Below, piece by piece: positions 7,911 through 17,364 of a stretch of 64,000 nt of DNA; position 1 is the stretch's first letter, and each line of letters starts with the position of its first letter. This DNA comes from Fictibacillus barbaricus (GTDB taxonomy: Bacteria > Bacillota > Bacilli > Bacillales > Fictibacillaceae), in NCBI RefSeq assembly GCF_014635025.1, contig NZ_BMCE01000001.1:434001-498000 (forward strand), read 5' to 3'. The translations under genes and the position numbers were made by a program. The notes beneath the pieces were generated by a model that saw only the letters and a program-made list of their open reading frames with translations, did not search any database and was not told where the DNA came from.

Positions 7911-9215
7911 ATGATGAAGATCAAAAGTTTGAGTTTGCTGCTCATAATCATGTTTAGCATCGTTTTGAGCGCATGTGGAAATAGAACAACCACTGATGAC
8001 GGCAGGACCATCGTTGAATTTATGCATTCATCTGTTGAGCAGGAACGCTTAGCTGTCATCAATAAATTGGTGGCTAAGTTTGAGAAGGAGAACCCTGATA
8101 TTAAGATCAAACAGGTTCCCGTTGAAGAAGGCAATTATAATACGAAAGTCGTCACATTAGCGAGATCTGGAAACCTGCCTGCTGTCATCGAAGTAGGAAA
8201 TGATTATGCAAAGGTTATGGAAAAAGACGAGTTAATTGATAGAAAGTCAGTGAACAAAGTACTTGATCAGGTTGGAAAAGAAAACTTTTATGAAGGTGCA
8301 ATTGACCTTTTGAGAACTGAAAATGGAAAGAGTTATTCAGGGGTACCGATCAGTGGCTGGGTACAAGGGATCTGGTATAACAAAGAAATGCTGAAGGCAA
8401 AAGGCATGGAAGAGCCTAAAAACTGGGAAGAAATCATGGGAGTTGCCAAAGAATTCACGGATAAGGGCAGCAAAAAATATGGAATTGCGATCCCGACAGT
8501 TGAAGGACCTTTTTCAGAGCAGGGATTTTCTCAATTTGCCTTATCTAACAATGCCAATGTATTTAATAACAATGGCGACCTCATGCTGAATACTCCTGAA
8601 ATGAATGAGGCACTTACGTACTATAAAAAGTTATCCCAATACACGATGCCTGGCTCAAACGACACGACCGAGATTAAAGATGCTTTCATGAACGGAACAG
8701 TCCCGATGGCTATGTATTCAACGTATATTCTTCCATCTGTTTTTGAAGAAGGCGATGCAAACAATATCGGATATATTGTTCCTGAACAAGAACAAAAGGC
8801 AGTATTCGGTATGGTATCTGCATTGACGATATCATCTGGATTGGAAGCCAACCAGAAAGAGGCATCAGAAAAATTCGTTTCCTTTATGTCCGAACCTGAA
8901 AATACGACTGATTGGGTTTTAATGTCACCAGGTGGAGCTCAGCCTGTAAACAAACAAGTGACTGATAACCCAGACTATCAATCCAATGAAGTGGTTAAAG
9001 CATTCGGAAATCTTTCAACTGAAATTGCTGCGTCATTCAACGATATCCAGGCATTCGGTTTAGTCGGCGGCAAAAACTATTTAAAAATGGGAGACGTTAC
9101 AAGCTCGGGTGCGATTCCTACTCTGATCAACAACATAACGGTTGGAAAAAGTGGAATCAAGAGCGAACTTAAAAAAGCTGAAAAGACTATAAAAGACGCT
9201 TTAGAAAAAAGGTAA
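7911..9215 (+). CDS. ycjN: ABC sugar-binding lipoprotein (YcjN-like)
   Basis: The 434-aa extracytoplasmic solute-binding protein of family 1 has a lipoprotein signal with lipobox LSAC (Cys22). The mature part begins with EFMHSSVEQERLAVINKL and holds the family-1 binding fold (WYNKEML...NWEEI region). It would be anchored on the outer face of the membrane and deliver a glycoside to the permease pair that follows. GGAGG stands just before the double ATG 7911/7914. No ATPase gene occurs in the operon, so a shared MsmX-type ATPase elsewhere is needed. The ligand is inferred to be glucosylglycerate or a related glucoside from the operon's enzymes. Confidence 0.88.
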   Translation: MMKIKSLSLLLIIMFSIVLSACGNRTTTDDGRTIVEFMHSSVEQERLAVINKLVAKFEKENPDIKIKQVPVEEGNYNTKVVTLARSGNLPAVIEVGNDYAKVMEKDELIDRKSVNKVLDQVGKENFYEGAIDLLRTENGKSYSGVPISGWVQGIWYNKEMLKAKGMEEPKNWEEIMGVAKEFTDKGSKKYGIAIPTVEGPFSEQGFSQFALSNNANVFNNNGDLMLNTPEMNEALTYYKKLSQYTMPGSNDTTEIKDAFMNGTVPMAMYSTYILPSVFEEGDANNIGYIVPEQEQKAVFGMVSALTISSGLEANQKEASEKFVSFMSEPENTTDWVLMSPGGAQPVNKQVTDNPDYQSNEVVKAFGNLSTEIAASFNDIQAFGLVGGKNYLKMGDVTSSGAIPTLINNITVGKSGIKSELKKAEKTIKDALEKR

Positions 9216-9259
9216 TCTCTCTTTGATACTTGAGTGAGGTTATGGAACGGGGAGGTACT

Positions 9260-10144
9260 ATGAAAACTACGATAAAAAAAGGAAAAACTGACTTTAAACT
9301 TGCAATGGTACTGCTTTTTCCAAGCTTATTTCTTCTATTATTGCTTGTTGCTTATCCAATGTTTTCGAACATACAGATCAGTTTCTTCCATCTTCCGATA
9401 AACCCTAGGCTTGATTCAACATTTATTGGCTTAGAAAATTATATAAATATTCTTTCAGATATAGAATTTTTGAAATCATTAGGCCTTACTGTTTTGTATA
9501 CAGCTTTAGCGGTAGGAGGAAGCACTGTCCTTGGTCTACTTGTAGCTATATTTTTTAATCGGCCGTTCATGTTTAGAAAAACAGCACGGTCATTAATCAT
9601 CCTATCTTATGTGACACCATCGATTTCATTAATTTTCGCTTGGAAATACATGTTTAATAACAGTTATGGAATCGTTAACTTTCTGGGCGGAGATGTGTTT
9701 CATCTTTTTAAACAAGCGCCACTTTGGTTTGATAACCCGGTAAGCAGTTTTATTCTAGTTGTCATTTTTGCCATTTGGCGTTATTTCCCTTATGCCTTCA
9801 TCTCATTCCTGGCGATCCTTCAAACGATCGATTCCAGTTTGTATGAAGCAGCAGAAATAGATGGGGCATCGGCTTGGCAAAAGTTTAAGATTGTAACCCT
9901 GCCAGCAATCATGCCGGTGCTTATAACAGTAATTACGCTACGTTCGATCTGGTTATTCTATATGTTTACGGATGTATATCTACTGACAAATAAGGTAGAT
10001 ATACTTGGAATCTATCTGTATAAAACAGCCTTTGCGTTTAATGACTTAGGTCAGGCTGCATCGATATCTGTGATCCTGTTTATCATTCTATTCATCGTAA
10101 TCATTGCAGCAAGAAAGAGGGTGAATTTTAATGGCAATGGCTAG
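9260..10144 (+). CDS. ycjO: ABC sugar transporter permease (YcjO-like, MalF type)
   Basis: The 294-aa protein has about six membrane helices and the EAA loop that contacts the ATPase (YEAAEIDGASAWQKFKIVTLP). ATG 9260 follows GGGGAGGT; TTG 9230 and ATG 9242 are upstream alternatives in the same frame but are less well placed. It overlaps the next gene by 14 bases, indicating coupled translation of the two permease subunits. Confidence 0.88.
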   Translation: MKTTIKKGKTDFKLAMVLLFPSLFLLLLLVAYPMFSNIQISFFHLPINPRLDSTFIGLENYINILSDIEFLKSLGLTVLYTALAVGGSTVLGLLVAIFFNRPFMFRKTARSLIILSYVTPSISLIFAWKYMFNNSYGIVNFLGGDVFHLFKQAPLWFDNPVSSFILVVIFAIWRYFPYAFISFLAILQTIDSSLYEAAEIDGASAWQKFKIVTLPAIMPVLITVITLRSIWLFYMFTDVYLLTNKVDILGIYLYKTAFAFNDLGQAASISVILFIILFIVIIAARKRVNFNGNG

Positions 10145-10985
10145 TAGCAAAAAAACCAAGATGACAAAAAAAGTTGCGTTTTACGCTACCCTTATCCTAC
10201 TCATGGTAGTTACGCTGTTTCCATTTTTAATCATGCTGATGACAGCCTTTAAGAGTTCGGGTGAGGCTGTTTCAACCAGCCCGACGATCTTTCCAAAGGA
10301 ATGGACATTCCAGCATTTCCAGGATATTTTTAATCCCGTTGTTTTTCCTTATTTGATCTACTTTAAGAATAGTTTGATCGTTGCGCTCACTGCTTCTGTA
10401 TTAGCAGTAACAATCGGAATCTTTGGTGCGTATGCTCTCTCCAAATTAAAGTTCATGGGAAAGACTACGATTAATGCCAGCTTCTACACGGTATATATGT
10501 TTTCAGGAATCTTGCTGGTAGTGCCTTTGTTTAAGATCATTTCGGGCTTAGGCTTGTATGATACGAGAACATCCTTAATTATTACGATGATCGTGCAAAC
10601 CTTGCCTACAGCCATCTTTATGCTGAAAAGTTATTTTGATACGATTCCAGATGATTTGGAAGAAGCAGCAATGATTGATGGGCTTAACCGTATACAGATT
10701 ATCCTGTACATCATCATTCCGCTGTCTATTTCAGGAATCATTTCCGTGTTTGTTTATTCCTTTATGGTGGCATGGAACGATTACCTGTTTGCATCGATTT
10801 TTATTTCGAATTCAGAGAATTTTACACTGCCGATCGGCTTAAATGCGCTATTCAGCACCCCGGATTATGTTTGGGGAAGAATGATGGCTGCTTCACTCGT
10901 TACAGCTTTGCCGGTTGTCATTATGTATGCGATATCCGAGCACTTCATTAAAGGAAACCTGACTGAGGGCGGAGTAAAAGGATAA
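10131..10985 (+). CDS. ycjP: ABC sugar transporter permease (YcjP-like, MalG type)
   Basis: The 284-aa carbohydrate permease has about six transmembrane helices, and the EAA loop LEEAAMIDGLNRIQIILYIIIP lies in its second half. The start ATG overlaps the end of the partner permease gene; AGGGTGA lies 6-7 bases upstream. It forms the membrane channel with the preceding protein. The C-terminus (KGNLTEGGVKG) is typical of MalG-type subunits. Confidence 0.88.
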   Translation: MAMASSKKTKMTKKVAFYATLILLMVVTLFPFLIMLMTAFKSSGEAVSTSPTIFPKEWTFQHFQDIFNPVVFPYLIYFKNSLIVALTASVLAVTIGIFGAYALSKLKFMGKTTINASFYTVYMFSGILLVVPLFKIISGLGLYDTRTSLIITMIVQTLPTAIFMLKSYFDTIPDDLEEAAMIDGLNRIQIILYIIIPLSISGIISVFVYSFMVAWNDYLFASIFISNSENFTLPIGLNALFSTPDYVWGRMMAASLVTALPVVIMYAISEHFIKGNLTEGGVKG

Positions 10986-11018
10986 TTCTTTGACCAATTG
11001 AGGAGGAAATAGCAAGTC

Positions 11019-12074
11019 ATGAAAAAATTAATCGCAGTCCAGCCAAGAGAAGCGGGATTCGTAGAGTATACAGACCGTTCAATAGAAAATAATCAAGTCA
11101 AAATTAAAGTAGAGTTCGCGTCACCAAAACACGGAACAGAAGTCATTGACTTTCGTGGACAGACTCCTTTTATCGGTGAAGACTTCAATGAAGAATGGCG
11201 AATGTTCATGCCGCGTGAAGAAGGCTCAAAGCCGGGTATCGTGTTCGGTGAGTTTCAGCTCGGAAACATGGTAGTCGGCAAGATTGTAGAAAAAGGTAGC
11301 GATGTAACGGAGTATGAAGTCGGTGAAACGGTATGTACGTATGGACCGATCATGGAAACGGTTATTGTGAACGCGATTGATAATCACCGTTTAAGAAAGA
11401 TGCCTGAGGGAGCGAAATGGCAGAATGCTGTATGTTATGATCCTGCCCAATTTGCGCTAAGCGGAGTAAGAGACGCCAATGTGAGAGCAGGGGATTATGT
11501 CATGGTCGTCGGTCTCGGGGCTATTGGACAGATTGCTGTTCAACTTGCAAAGAGAGCAGGAGCGAGTCTAGTGATCGGGGTTGATCCGATCAGTCAGCGT
11601 TGTGAGATCGCTAAGCGCCACGGTGCAAATGTTTGTCTTGATCCCACTGCTTGTGATGTAGGATATGAAGTGAAAAAACTGACAGATAAACTAGGTGTGG
11701 ATTCCATCATCGAAACGAGCGGAAATTCAGCGGCACTTCAAGCTGCACTTAAAGGAATTGCATACGGCGGAACCATTTCATACGTTGCTTTCGGAAAACC
11801 TTTCCCAGAAGGATTAAATTTTGGACGTGAAGCACATTTTAACAACGCTAAAATTGTTTTCTCACGTGCAGCGAGCGAACCAAATCCGGATTATCCTCGC
11901 TGGAACAGAAAAAGAATCGAGGATACATGCTGGGAGCTGCTGATGAATGGATATCTTCACTGTGAGGATATTATTAACCCGGTCGTGTCTTTCGAAGCGA
12001 GCGATAAAGCTTACATGCAATATGTTGATCAGCATCCAGAGCTCAGCATCAAGATGGGAATCACATTTGAATAA
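11019..12074 (+). CDS. ycjQ: YcjQ-type medium-chain dehydrogenase
   Basis: The 351-aa MDR-superfamily oxidoreductase closely resembles E. coli YcjQ, with shared segments APKHGTEV-like near residue 35, QLGNMVVG, YDPAQFALSGVRDANVR and YMQYVDQHPE. The NAD(P) Rossmann motif GLGAIG is at about 164-169. The GHE zinc motif of classical alcohol dehydrogenases is absent; FGEFQLGNMVVG stands in its place. In E. coli, YcjQ reduces a 3-keto-gluco/guloside formed in the YcjS/YcjR pathway. AGGAGG precedes ATG 11019. A long hairpin follows its stop. The in vivo substrate here is inferred from synteny. Confidence 0.88.
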   Translation: MKKLIAVQPREAGFVEYTDRSIENNQVKIKVEFASPKHGTEVIDFRGQTPFIGEDFNEEWRMFMPREEGSKPGIVFGEFQLGNMVVGKIVEKGSDVTEYEVGETVCTYGPIMETVIVNAIDNHRLRKMPEGAKWQNAVCYDPAQFALSGVRDANVRAGDYVMVVGLGAIGQIAVQLAKRAGASLVIGVDPISQRCEIAKRHGANVCLDPTACDVGYEVKKLTDKLGVDSIIETSGNSAALQAALKGIAYGGTISYVAFGKPFPEGLNFGREAHFNNAKIVFSRAASEPNPDYPRWNRKRIEDTCWELLMNGYLHCEDIINPVVSFEASDKAYMQYVDQHPELSIKMGITFE

Positions 12075-12080
12075 TTTTAC

Positions 12081-12119
12081 GATTAAATCCTTCTGTCTCC
12101 TGACAGCAAGGATTTAATC
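12081..12119 (+). other. Strong intercistronic hairpin without a T run
   Basis: GATTAAATCCTTCTGTC (12081-12097) pairs with GACAGCAAGGATTTAATC (12102-12119), leaving a 4-base loop and one bulged C. No T run follows, so it is unlikely to be a simple terminator. It probably stabilises or processes the mRNA between the ycjQ-like and ycjR-like genes. Confidence 0.7.
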
Positions 12120-12149
12120 ATAATGTAACAGAATTAGGAGGACGGACAG

Positions 12150-12944
12150 ATGAAGATTGGTACTCAAAATCAGTTTTTCTTTCCCGAGGATATCAAAGAA
12201 AAATTCCAATATATAAAAGAGATGGGATTTGACGCATTTGAGATAGATGGGAAGTTTTTGGTCGACCACATAGAGGAAGTTAAAGAGGCGATGGATGAAA
12301 CGGGATTATCCGTTCCTACTGTTTGCGGCGGCTACAGCGGCTGGATTGGTGATTTTGATGAAGAACGCAGAAAGACTGGATTAACTGAAATTAAACAAAT
12401 CTTAGAAGCCTTACAGGAGATTGGCGGGAAAGGAATCATAGTACCTGCTGCTTGGGGAATGTTCACGTATCGATTGCCGCCTATGGTTTCACCAAGAAGT
12501 AAAGAAGACGACTGGAAAGCAGTGAGTGATTCTCTCATCTATTTAGATCAAGCAGCTAAAGAGACCGGTACAATCATTTTCTTAGAGCCCTTAAATCGTT
12601 ATCAGGATCACATGATTAATACGTTGGCAGATGCGCGGCGCTATATAGAAGAAAATCATTTAGAAAACGTTAAGATCATGGCTGACTTCTATCATATGAA
12701 CATTGAGGAAGACGGTATATCAGAGGCATTGCATCAACATCGTGACTTAGTAGGGCATGTTCATCTTGCAGATAACCATCGTTTTCAGCCTGGGAGCGGT
12801 TCGATTGATTTTCAAAAACACTTTAACCAGTTGAAAGAAGATGGTTACGAAGGATATTTGATGATCGAGTGCCGTGTCCGTGGGAACGATCCTGAATCAG
12901 AGTATAAAAAAGCATTGTCTCACCTTAAGAGATCTTTAGTCTGA
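12150..12944 (+). CDS. ycjR: YcjR-type sugar isomerase/epimerase (TIM barrel)
   Basis: The 264-aa AP-endonuclease-2-like TIM barrel has metal-site segments FLEPLNRY, MADFYHM, GHVHLADNHR and MIECRV. E. coli YcjR epimerises 3-keto-gulosides at C4 to 3-keto-glucosides using a divalent metal. AGGAGG lies eight bases before ATG 12150. It sits between the two oxidoreductases whose keto-sugar it would handle. A hydroxypyruvate-isomerase-like role is the alternative for this fold but is less likely given the gene order. Confidence 0.87.
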   Translation: MKIGTQNQFFFPEDIKEKFQYIKEMGFDAFEIDGKFLVDHIEEVKEAMDETGLSVPTVCGGYSGWIGDFDEERRKTGLTEIKQILEALQEIGGKGIIVPAAWGMFTYRLPPMVSPRSKEDDWKAVSDSLIYLDQAAKETGTIIFLEPLNRYQDHMINTLADARRYIEENHLENVKIMADFYHMNIEEDGISEALHQHRDLVGHVHLADNHRFQPGSGSIDFQKHFNQLKEDGYEGYLMIECRVRGNDPESEYKKALSHLKRSLV

Positions 12945-12957
12945 AAGGAGAAAGCCC

Positions 12958-13998
12958 GTGAATAAAAAGAAGGTAGCGATCATAGGAGGCGGACAAGTAG
13001 CGGAAAAAGTGCATGTCTCCTACTATCAATCCCGAGATGATATTGATCTGGTTGCTGTGGTAGGCAGGAATCATGAGCGAGTGGAGGAATTTGCTGAACG
13101 CAATGGGATTCCTAGATTTTATACGGATGCTGAAGCGATGTATGAAGAAGAAAAGCCTGATATGGTCAGTATTTGTACGCCGAATAAATATCATTATGAA
13201 AATACGATGCAGGCATTGTCATATGGATGTGATGTTTTATGCGAAAAACCCCCTGCCATTCTTGCAGAAGATGCTAAGAAGATGAAAGAAAAGGCGGAAG
13301 AAAACAATCGTATCCTGGCATACAATTTTCATCATCGTTTTGCGGATGATGTTCAAGTCCTGAAGGATAAAGTGACCGAAGGGATATTGGGTGATGTCTA
13401 CTTCATAAAAGTGCAAGCTATGCGACGATGTGGAATTCCGGGCTGGGGAACCTTTACGGATAAAACGATACAGGGCGGAGGGCCGCTTATTGATCTGGGC
13501 GTCCATATGCTGGATGCGGCATTGTATGTTCTAGGGTATCCGAAAGTAGAGAAGGTTACCGCTAAAATGTTTCAAAAAATAGGCAACAAAAAATCCACGG
13601 GTATGTTTGGGGAATGGGACCCAAACAAATTTGAAGTAGAAGACTCTCTATTTGGATTCATTGAACTCGAAGGTGGCCGTTTGCTCCAACTGGAAACTTC
13701 TTTTGCATTAAATATAAAAGAGCAGTCTATTATGAATGTTGAATTCTGCGGGGATCAGGCGGGAGCCACTCTATTTCCGGCACAAATTTATACAGACGAA
13801 GGTGGAGAGCTGCTCTCACTTTTCCATAGAGAGAAAGCTGATCCCGACAGACATCCTAAAAGCCTGGAAGCTTTTGTAGACAGATGTCTTGGAAAAGAAA
13901 CCATGATTGCAGATGCAAAAGAAGGATACATGATCCAACAACTAATAGAAGCTTTATATCATTCTGCTGAAAAAGGTGAAAGTGTATCCTATGAATAA
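12958..13998 (+). CDS. ycjS: YcjS-type Gfo/Idh/MocA oxidoreductase
   Basis: The 346-aa protein has an N-terminal Rossmann fold (VAIIGGGQVAEKVH, residues 5-18), the CEKPP motif that holds the catalytic-site lysine (about 93-97), and the Gfo/Idh/MocA C-terminal sheet with GGPLIDLGVHMLDAALY. E. coli YcjS oxidises glucosides at C3 with NAD. The start is GTG 12958 after AAAGGAG. It overlaps the GH65 gene by 8 bases. Together with the YcjQ- and YcjR-like proteins it forms an oxidise-epimerise-reduce set. Confidence 0.88.
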   Translation: MNKKKVAIIGGGQVAEKVHVSYYQSRDDIDLVAVVGRNHERVEEFAERNGIPRFYTDAEAMYEEEKPDMVSICTPNKYHYENTMQALSYGCDVLCEKPPAILAEDAKKMKEKAEENNRILAYNFHHRFADDVQVLKDKVTEGILGDVYFIKVQAMRRCGIPGWGTFTDKTIQGGGPLIDLGVHMLDAALYVLGYPKVEKVTAKMFQKIGNKKSTGMFGEWDPNKFEVEDSLFGFIELEGGRLLQLETSFALNIKEQSIMNVEFCGDQAGATLFPAQIYTDEGGELLSLFHREKADPDRHPKSLEAFVDRCLGKETMIADAKEGYMIQQLIEALYHSAEKGESVSYE

Positions 13999-16216
13999 AC
14001 AACAAACCGTAACGGAAGAAATTTTTAGCATAGATTCTATCAATAAATATGCAAGTTTAATGACATTAGGAAATGGTTATCTTGGCTTGCGTGCTTCGCA
14101 TGAGGAAGAGTATACCGATCAGATAAAAGGGATGTATGCAGCCGGAATCTACAATAAAGCCACTAATAATGGCATTTCTGAAATTGTTAACTTACCAGAT
14201 CTAACAGCGATAAGAATCGAGATCGACGGAGAACTTTTCTCCTTGCTTGATGGAGAAATCCTTTCCTATCATCGTGAATTAAGTCTCTTAGATGGTCAGA
14301 TTAAACGTGAAGTCGTATGGAAAAGCAGATCAGGTGCTAAATACCAATTAATTTTTCAACGCTTCGTATCCAAAGATGACTTACATCTAGTCGGGATGAA
14401 GGTAACAGTTACTAGTTTAGATAAACAGTCTAAATTAAAAATCGTTACAGGCATTGATGCTCAACAGACAAACTTCGGCAACCAGCACCTTCTTGAGGAA
14501 AACGTAAGGGTATTCGATGAAAGAATCATGCAGGGAACCTTTCAAACAAGTGAGTCAGGTCATCAGATAGCCATTACGGCTAGCTGCAGCTGCACAGGAG
14601 ATGCAGATACCGCATTTGTTGCGAAGAACCGGCAGCTTTATACAACCGTAACGGCAAACCTGCCTTTAAATGAACCATTTATTCTTGAAAAACTGTGCAC
14701 CATTCATACTTCCCTTGATGATGAGACAGGCTTGGACCTTGAAACAACCGGTGTACAAACATTACAGAAGAAGTTAGCTGAAGGATATGACGATCTGTTA
14801 AGTAAGTCCGCCCAAAAATGGAAAGAATTTTGGGATCGAAAACAAGTGAAGATCACGTCGGAACACGAATTCGATCAATTCGCTCTTGATTTTGCTTTGT
14901 ATCACATTGAAATTATGACTCCTGCACACGATGAACGCTTCAGCGTAGGAGCAAAAGGCCTAACTGGTCCGGGATATAAAGGGCATATTTTCTGGGATAC
15001 CGAGATTTTTATTCTGCCCCATCATCTTTTCACACAACCCGAAACAGCTAGAAAGCTATTACGCTATCGATATCTCCACCTTCAGCAGGCCATAGAAAAG
15101 GCTCATCAGAATGGTTATGAAGGTGCTCTGTTTCCGTGGGAGAGTGCGTTCACGGGCGTTGAGGAAACACCTGAATTTGCAGCGATCAACATTCGTACTG
15201 GCAAGCGTCAAAAAGTTGCATCTGCTATAGCTGAGCACCATATCGTGGCAGATATAGCTTTTGCCGTGGTGCATTACTATCAAGCTACTCATGATGATGA
15301 ATTCATGAAAAAGGAAGGATTGGCTTTATTAAAAGAAACGAGCCGATTCTGGATCAGCCGTGCTTGTGAGGAAGATGGAAAACTGTCTATTCAGGATGTA
15401 ATCGGACCTGATGAATATACCGAACATATCAATAACAATGCCTATACAAACTATATGGCTCATTTTAACGTTAAACAAACGCTTAACTATATGAAACGAT
15501 TTAAAGATGCTGATGAGTCTCTTCTTGCTGCAGGTGAAGACTTCTTGAACCGTCTGTATCTTCCAAAGCCGGGACCAGACAACATCATTCCGCAAGATGA
15601 TACGTTCTTGAAGAAGCCTGAGATCGACTTATCCAAATATAAAATGAACCAAGGCAGCCAGGGCATCTTATTAGACTATTCCAGACAGGAAGTAAATGAG
15701 ATGCAGATCCTGAAGCAAGCCGATGTCGTCATGCTTTTGTATCTGTTCCCAGACCTTTTCTCCAGTGATGTAGTAGCTGAAAACCTTCAGTATTATGAAG
15801 AACATACGATCCATGATTCATCCTTAAGTAAGGCCATTCATGCGATCGTTGCAGCAAGGTGCGGGGAAAAAGAGGAAGCATACCGGTTCTTTAAAGAAGC
15901 CTGTTTGATTGATCTGGGTCCTAACCCTCATTCATCAGATGAAGGACTACATGCGGCATCACTTGGTGCTATTTGGCTGGCAACGGTATTTGGATTCGCC
16001 AATGTATCGATTGTTAATGATAGGCTATCAATAGACCCTAAGCTGCCAACGGAATGGACTGAACTCGAATTTCCGATTATATGGCAAGGAACGAGATTAA
16101 ATATTACAATAACACAGCAAAAAATGACGATCTTAAAACTTTCTGGTCCCGACGTACAGCTGGATATCCGAGGAACAGCTTATCAGGTTACAGACAAAAT
16201 AGAAGTCGGTTTATAA
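13991..16216 (+). CDS. ycjT: GH65 disaccharide phosphorylase (kojibiose phosphorylase-like, YcjT)
   Basis: The 741-aa protein has an N-terminal beta-sandwich (about 1-260), an (alpha/alpha)6 barrel and a C-terminal jelly roll. The catalytic acid is E475 in DVIGPDEYTEH, and the phosphate site includes the HSSDEGLHAAS segment. GH65 phosphorylases cleave alpha-glucosides with phosphate, releasing beta-glucose-1-phosphate, which the beta-phosphoglucomutase of the operon can use. ATG 13991 overlaps the end of the ycjS-like gene; GTG 13976 is an alternative start. E. coli YcjT acts on kojibiose. Maltose or trehalose specificity cannot be excluded by eye. Confidence 0.88.
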   Translation: MNKQQTVTEEIFSIDSINKYASLMTLGNGYLGLRASHEEEYTDQIKGMYAAGIYNKATNNGISEIVNLPDLTAIRIEIDGELFSLLDGEILSYHRELSLLDGQIKREVVWKSRSGAKYQLIFQRFVSKDDLHLVGMKVTVTSLDKQSKLKIVTGIDAQQTNFGNQHLLEENVRVFDERIMQGTFQTSESGHQIAITASCSCTGDADTAFVAKNRQLYTTVTANLPLNEPFILEKLCTIHTSLDDETGLDLETTGVQTLQKKLAEGYDDLLSKSAQKWKEFWDRKQVKITSEHEFDQFALDFALYHIEIMTPAHDERFSVGAKGLTGPGYKGHIFWDTEIFILPHHLFTQPETARKLLRYRYLHLQQAIEKAHQNGYEGALFPWESAFTGVEETPEFAAINIRTGKRQKVASAIAEHHIVADIAFAVVHYYQATHDDEFMKKEGLALLKETSRFWISRACEEDGKLSIQDVIGPDEYTEHINNNAYTNYMAHFNVKQTLNYMKRFKDADESLLAAGEDFLNRLYLPKPGPDNIIPQDDTFLKKPEIDLSKYKMNQGSQGILLDYSRQEVNEMQILKQADVVMLLYLFPDLFSSDVVAENLQYYEEHTIHDSSLSKAIHAIVAARCGEKEEAYRFFKEACLIDLGPNPHSSDEGLHAASLGAIWLATVFGFANVSIVNDRLSIDPKLPTEWTELEFPIIWQGTRLNITITQQKMTILKLSGPDVQLDIRGTAYQVTDKIEVGL

Positions 16217-16226
16217 GGAGAACAAG

Positions 16227-17345
16227 ATGAAAATTGTAATTGCACCTGATTCATTTAAAGAAAGTTTACCAGCCGAATTAGTGGCAAAAGCAATCCATGA
16301 GGGTTTCATAGAATCCTTTCCAGATGCGGAATATCATCTTCTGCCGATCGGTGACGGTGGTGAAGGCACCATGCAGTCACTAGCCTCTGCCAACCAAGCC
16401 GTTATCGAAACGGTCTCTGTAACGGGTCCTCTAAGTGAGCCTGTCCATGCTAAGATTGCCTTTTCTTCTGATGGAAAAAAGGCTTATATTGAAATGGCTG
16501 AAGCCAGTGGACTTCATCTCGTTCCTTTTGAGCGGCGAAATCCCTTAAATGCAACGACATTCGGTGTTGGAGAACTTATTGTACATGCTATGGATTCTGG
16601 TGCCACTGAGTTAGTGATCGGGGTCGGAGGAAGTGCAACGAATGATGGCGGCATAGGAATGGCTGCTGCGCTAGGCTATCGATTTTACGATCATGAAGGG
16701 GCTTTGGTAAGAGGAATCGGACAGGATTTATTTCATATTGAATCAATGACTGGTGAACATCGCGATCCCCGTCTAGATAAAGTCAAGATTACGATCGCAG
16801 CGGATGTTGAGAATCCCTTAACAGGCAGCAACGGTGCCACCTATGTATATGGACCTCAAAAAGGGCTGAAGAAAGAAATGCTGGAAGAGGTGGATTCCGC
16901 TTTAGGACGTTTTTATGAAAAAGCCTGTTCGAATTTCAATAAAGAGATTATGAGCATACCTGGCAGTGGTGCAGGCGGAGGAATCGCCGCAGGTCTCTTA
17001 TTGTTTACTAACGCTGAAATAAAAAAAGGTATTGAACTCGTGTTAGAGGAGCTAGATGTGAAGAACATTTGTAAAGATGCTGACCTAGTGATCGTGGGTG
17101 AAGGAAGAATGGATGGACAAACCCTAAATGGAAAAGCTCCTTTAGGAGTAGCGGCTTGTTCACCTGCATCCTCCAGAGTTATCGCGATCTGCGGAAGCAT
17201 TGGGGATGGAAGTGAAAAGCTCTACAAGCATGGCATCCATGCTGTTTTCCCTACCATACCTGCACTATTGCCTGTTGAACGTATCATGAACGATGCGTAT
17301 AACAATATTAAAAGAACTGCACGGAACATCGCTGCTTTACTTTAA
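16227..17345 (+). CDS. Glycerate kinase (GarK/GlxK family), copy 1
   Basis: The 372-aa family starts MKIVIAPDSFKESL and shows GDGGEGT, GVGGSATNDGG, GSGAGGGIAAG and TGE-like VGEGRMDGQT. Enzymes of this family make 2-phosphoglycerate from D-glycerate and ATP. GGAG stands before ATG 16227. Compared with E. coli ycjMNOPQRSTU this gene is an insertion between ycjT and ycjU. It supplies the missing step for glycerate released by the phosphorylase at the head of the operon. Paralogues are at 43932 and 61881. Confidence 0.92.
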   Translation: MKIVIAPDSFKESLPAELVAKAIHEGFIESFPDAEYHLLPIGDGGEGTMQSLASANQAVIETVSVTGPLSEPVHAKIAFSSDGKKAYIEMAEASGLHLVPFERRNPLNATTFGVGELIVHAMDSGATELVIGVGGSATNDGGIGMAAALGYRFYDHEGALVRGIGQDLFHIESMTGEHRDPRLDKVKITIAADVENPLTGSNGATYVYGPQKGLKKEMLEEVDSALGRFYEKACSNFNKEIMSIPGSGAGGGIAAGLLLFTNAEIKKGIELVLEELDVKNICKDADLVIVGEGRMDGQTLNGKAPLGVAACSPASSRVIAICGSIGDGSEKLYKHGIHAVFPTIPALLPVERIMNDAYNNIKRTARNIAALL

Positions 17346-17364
17346 AACAGAGAGGTCGTTATCC

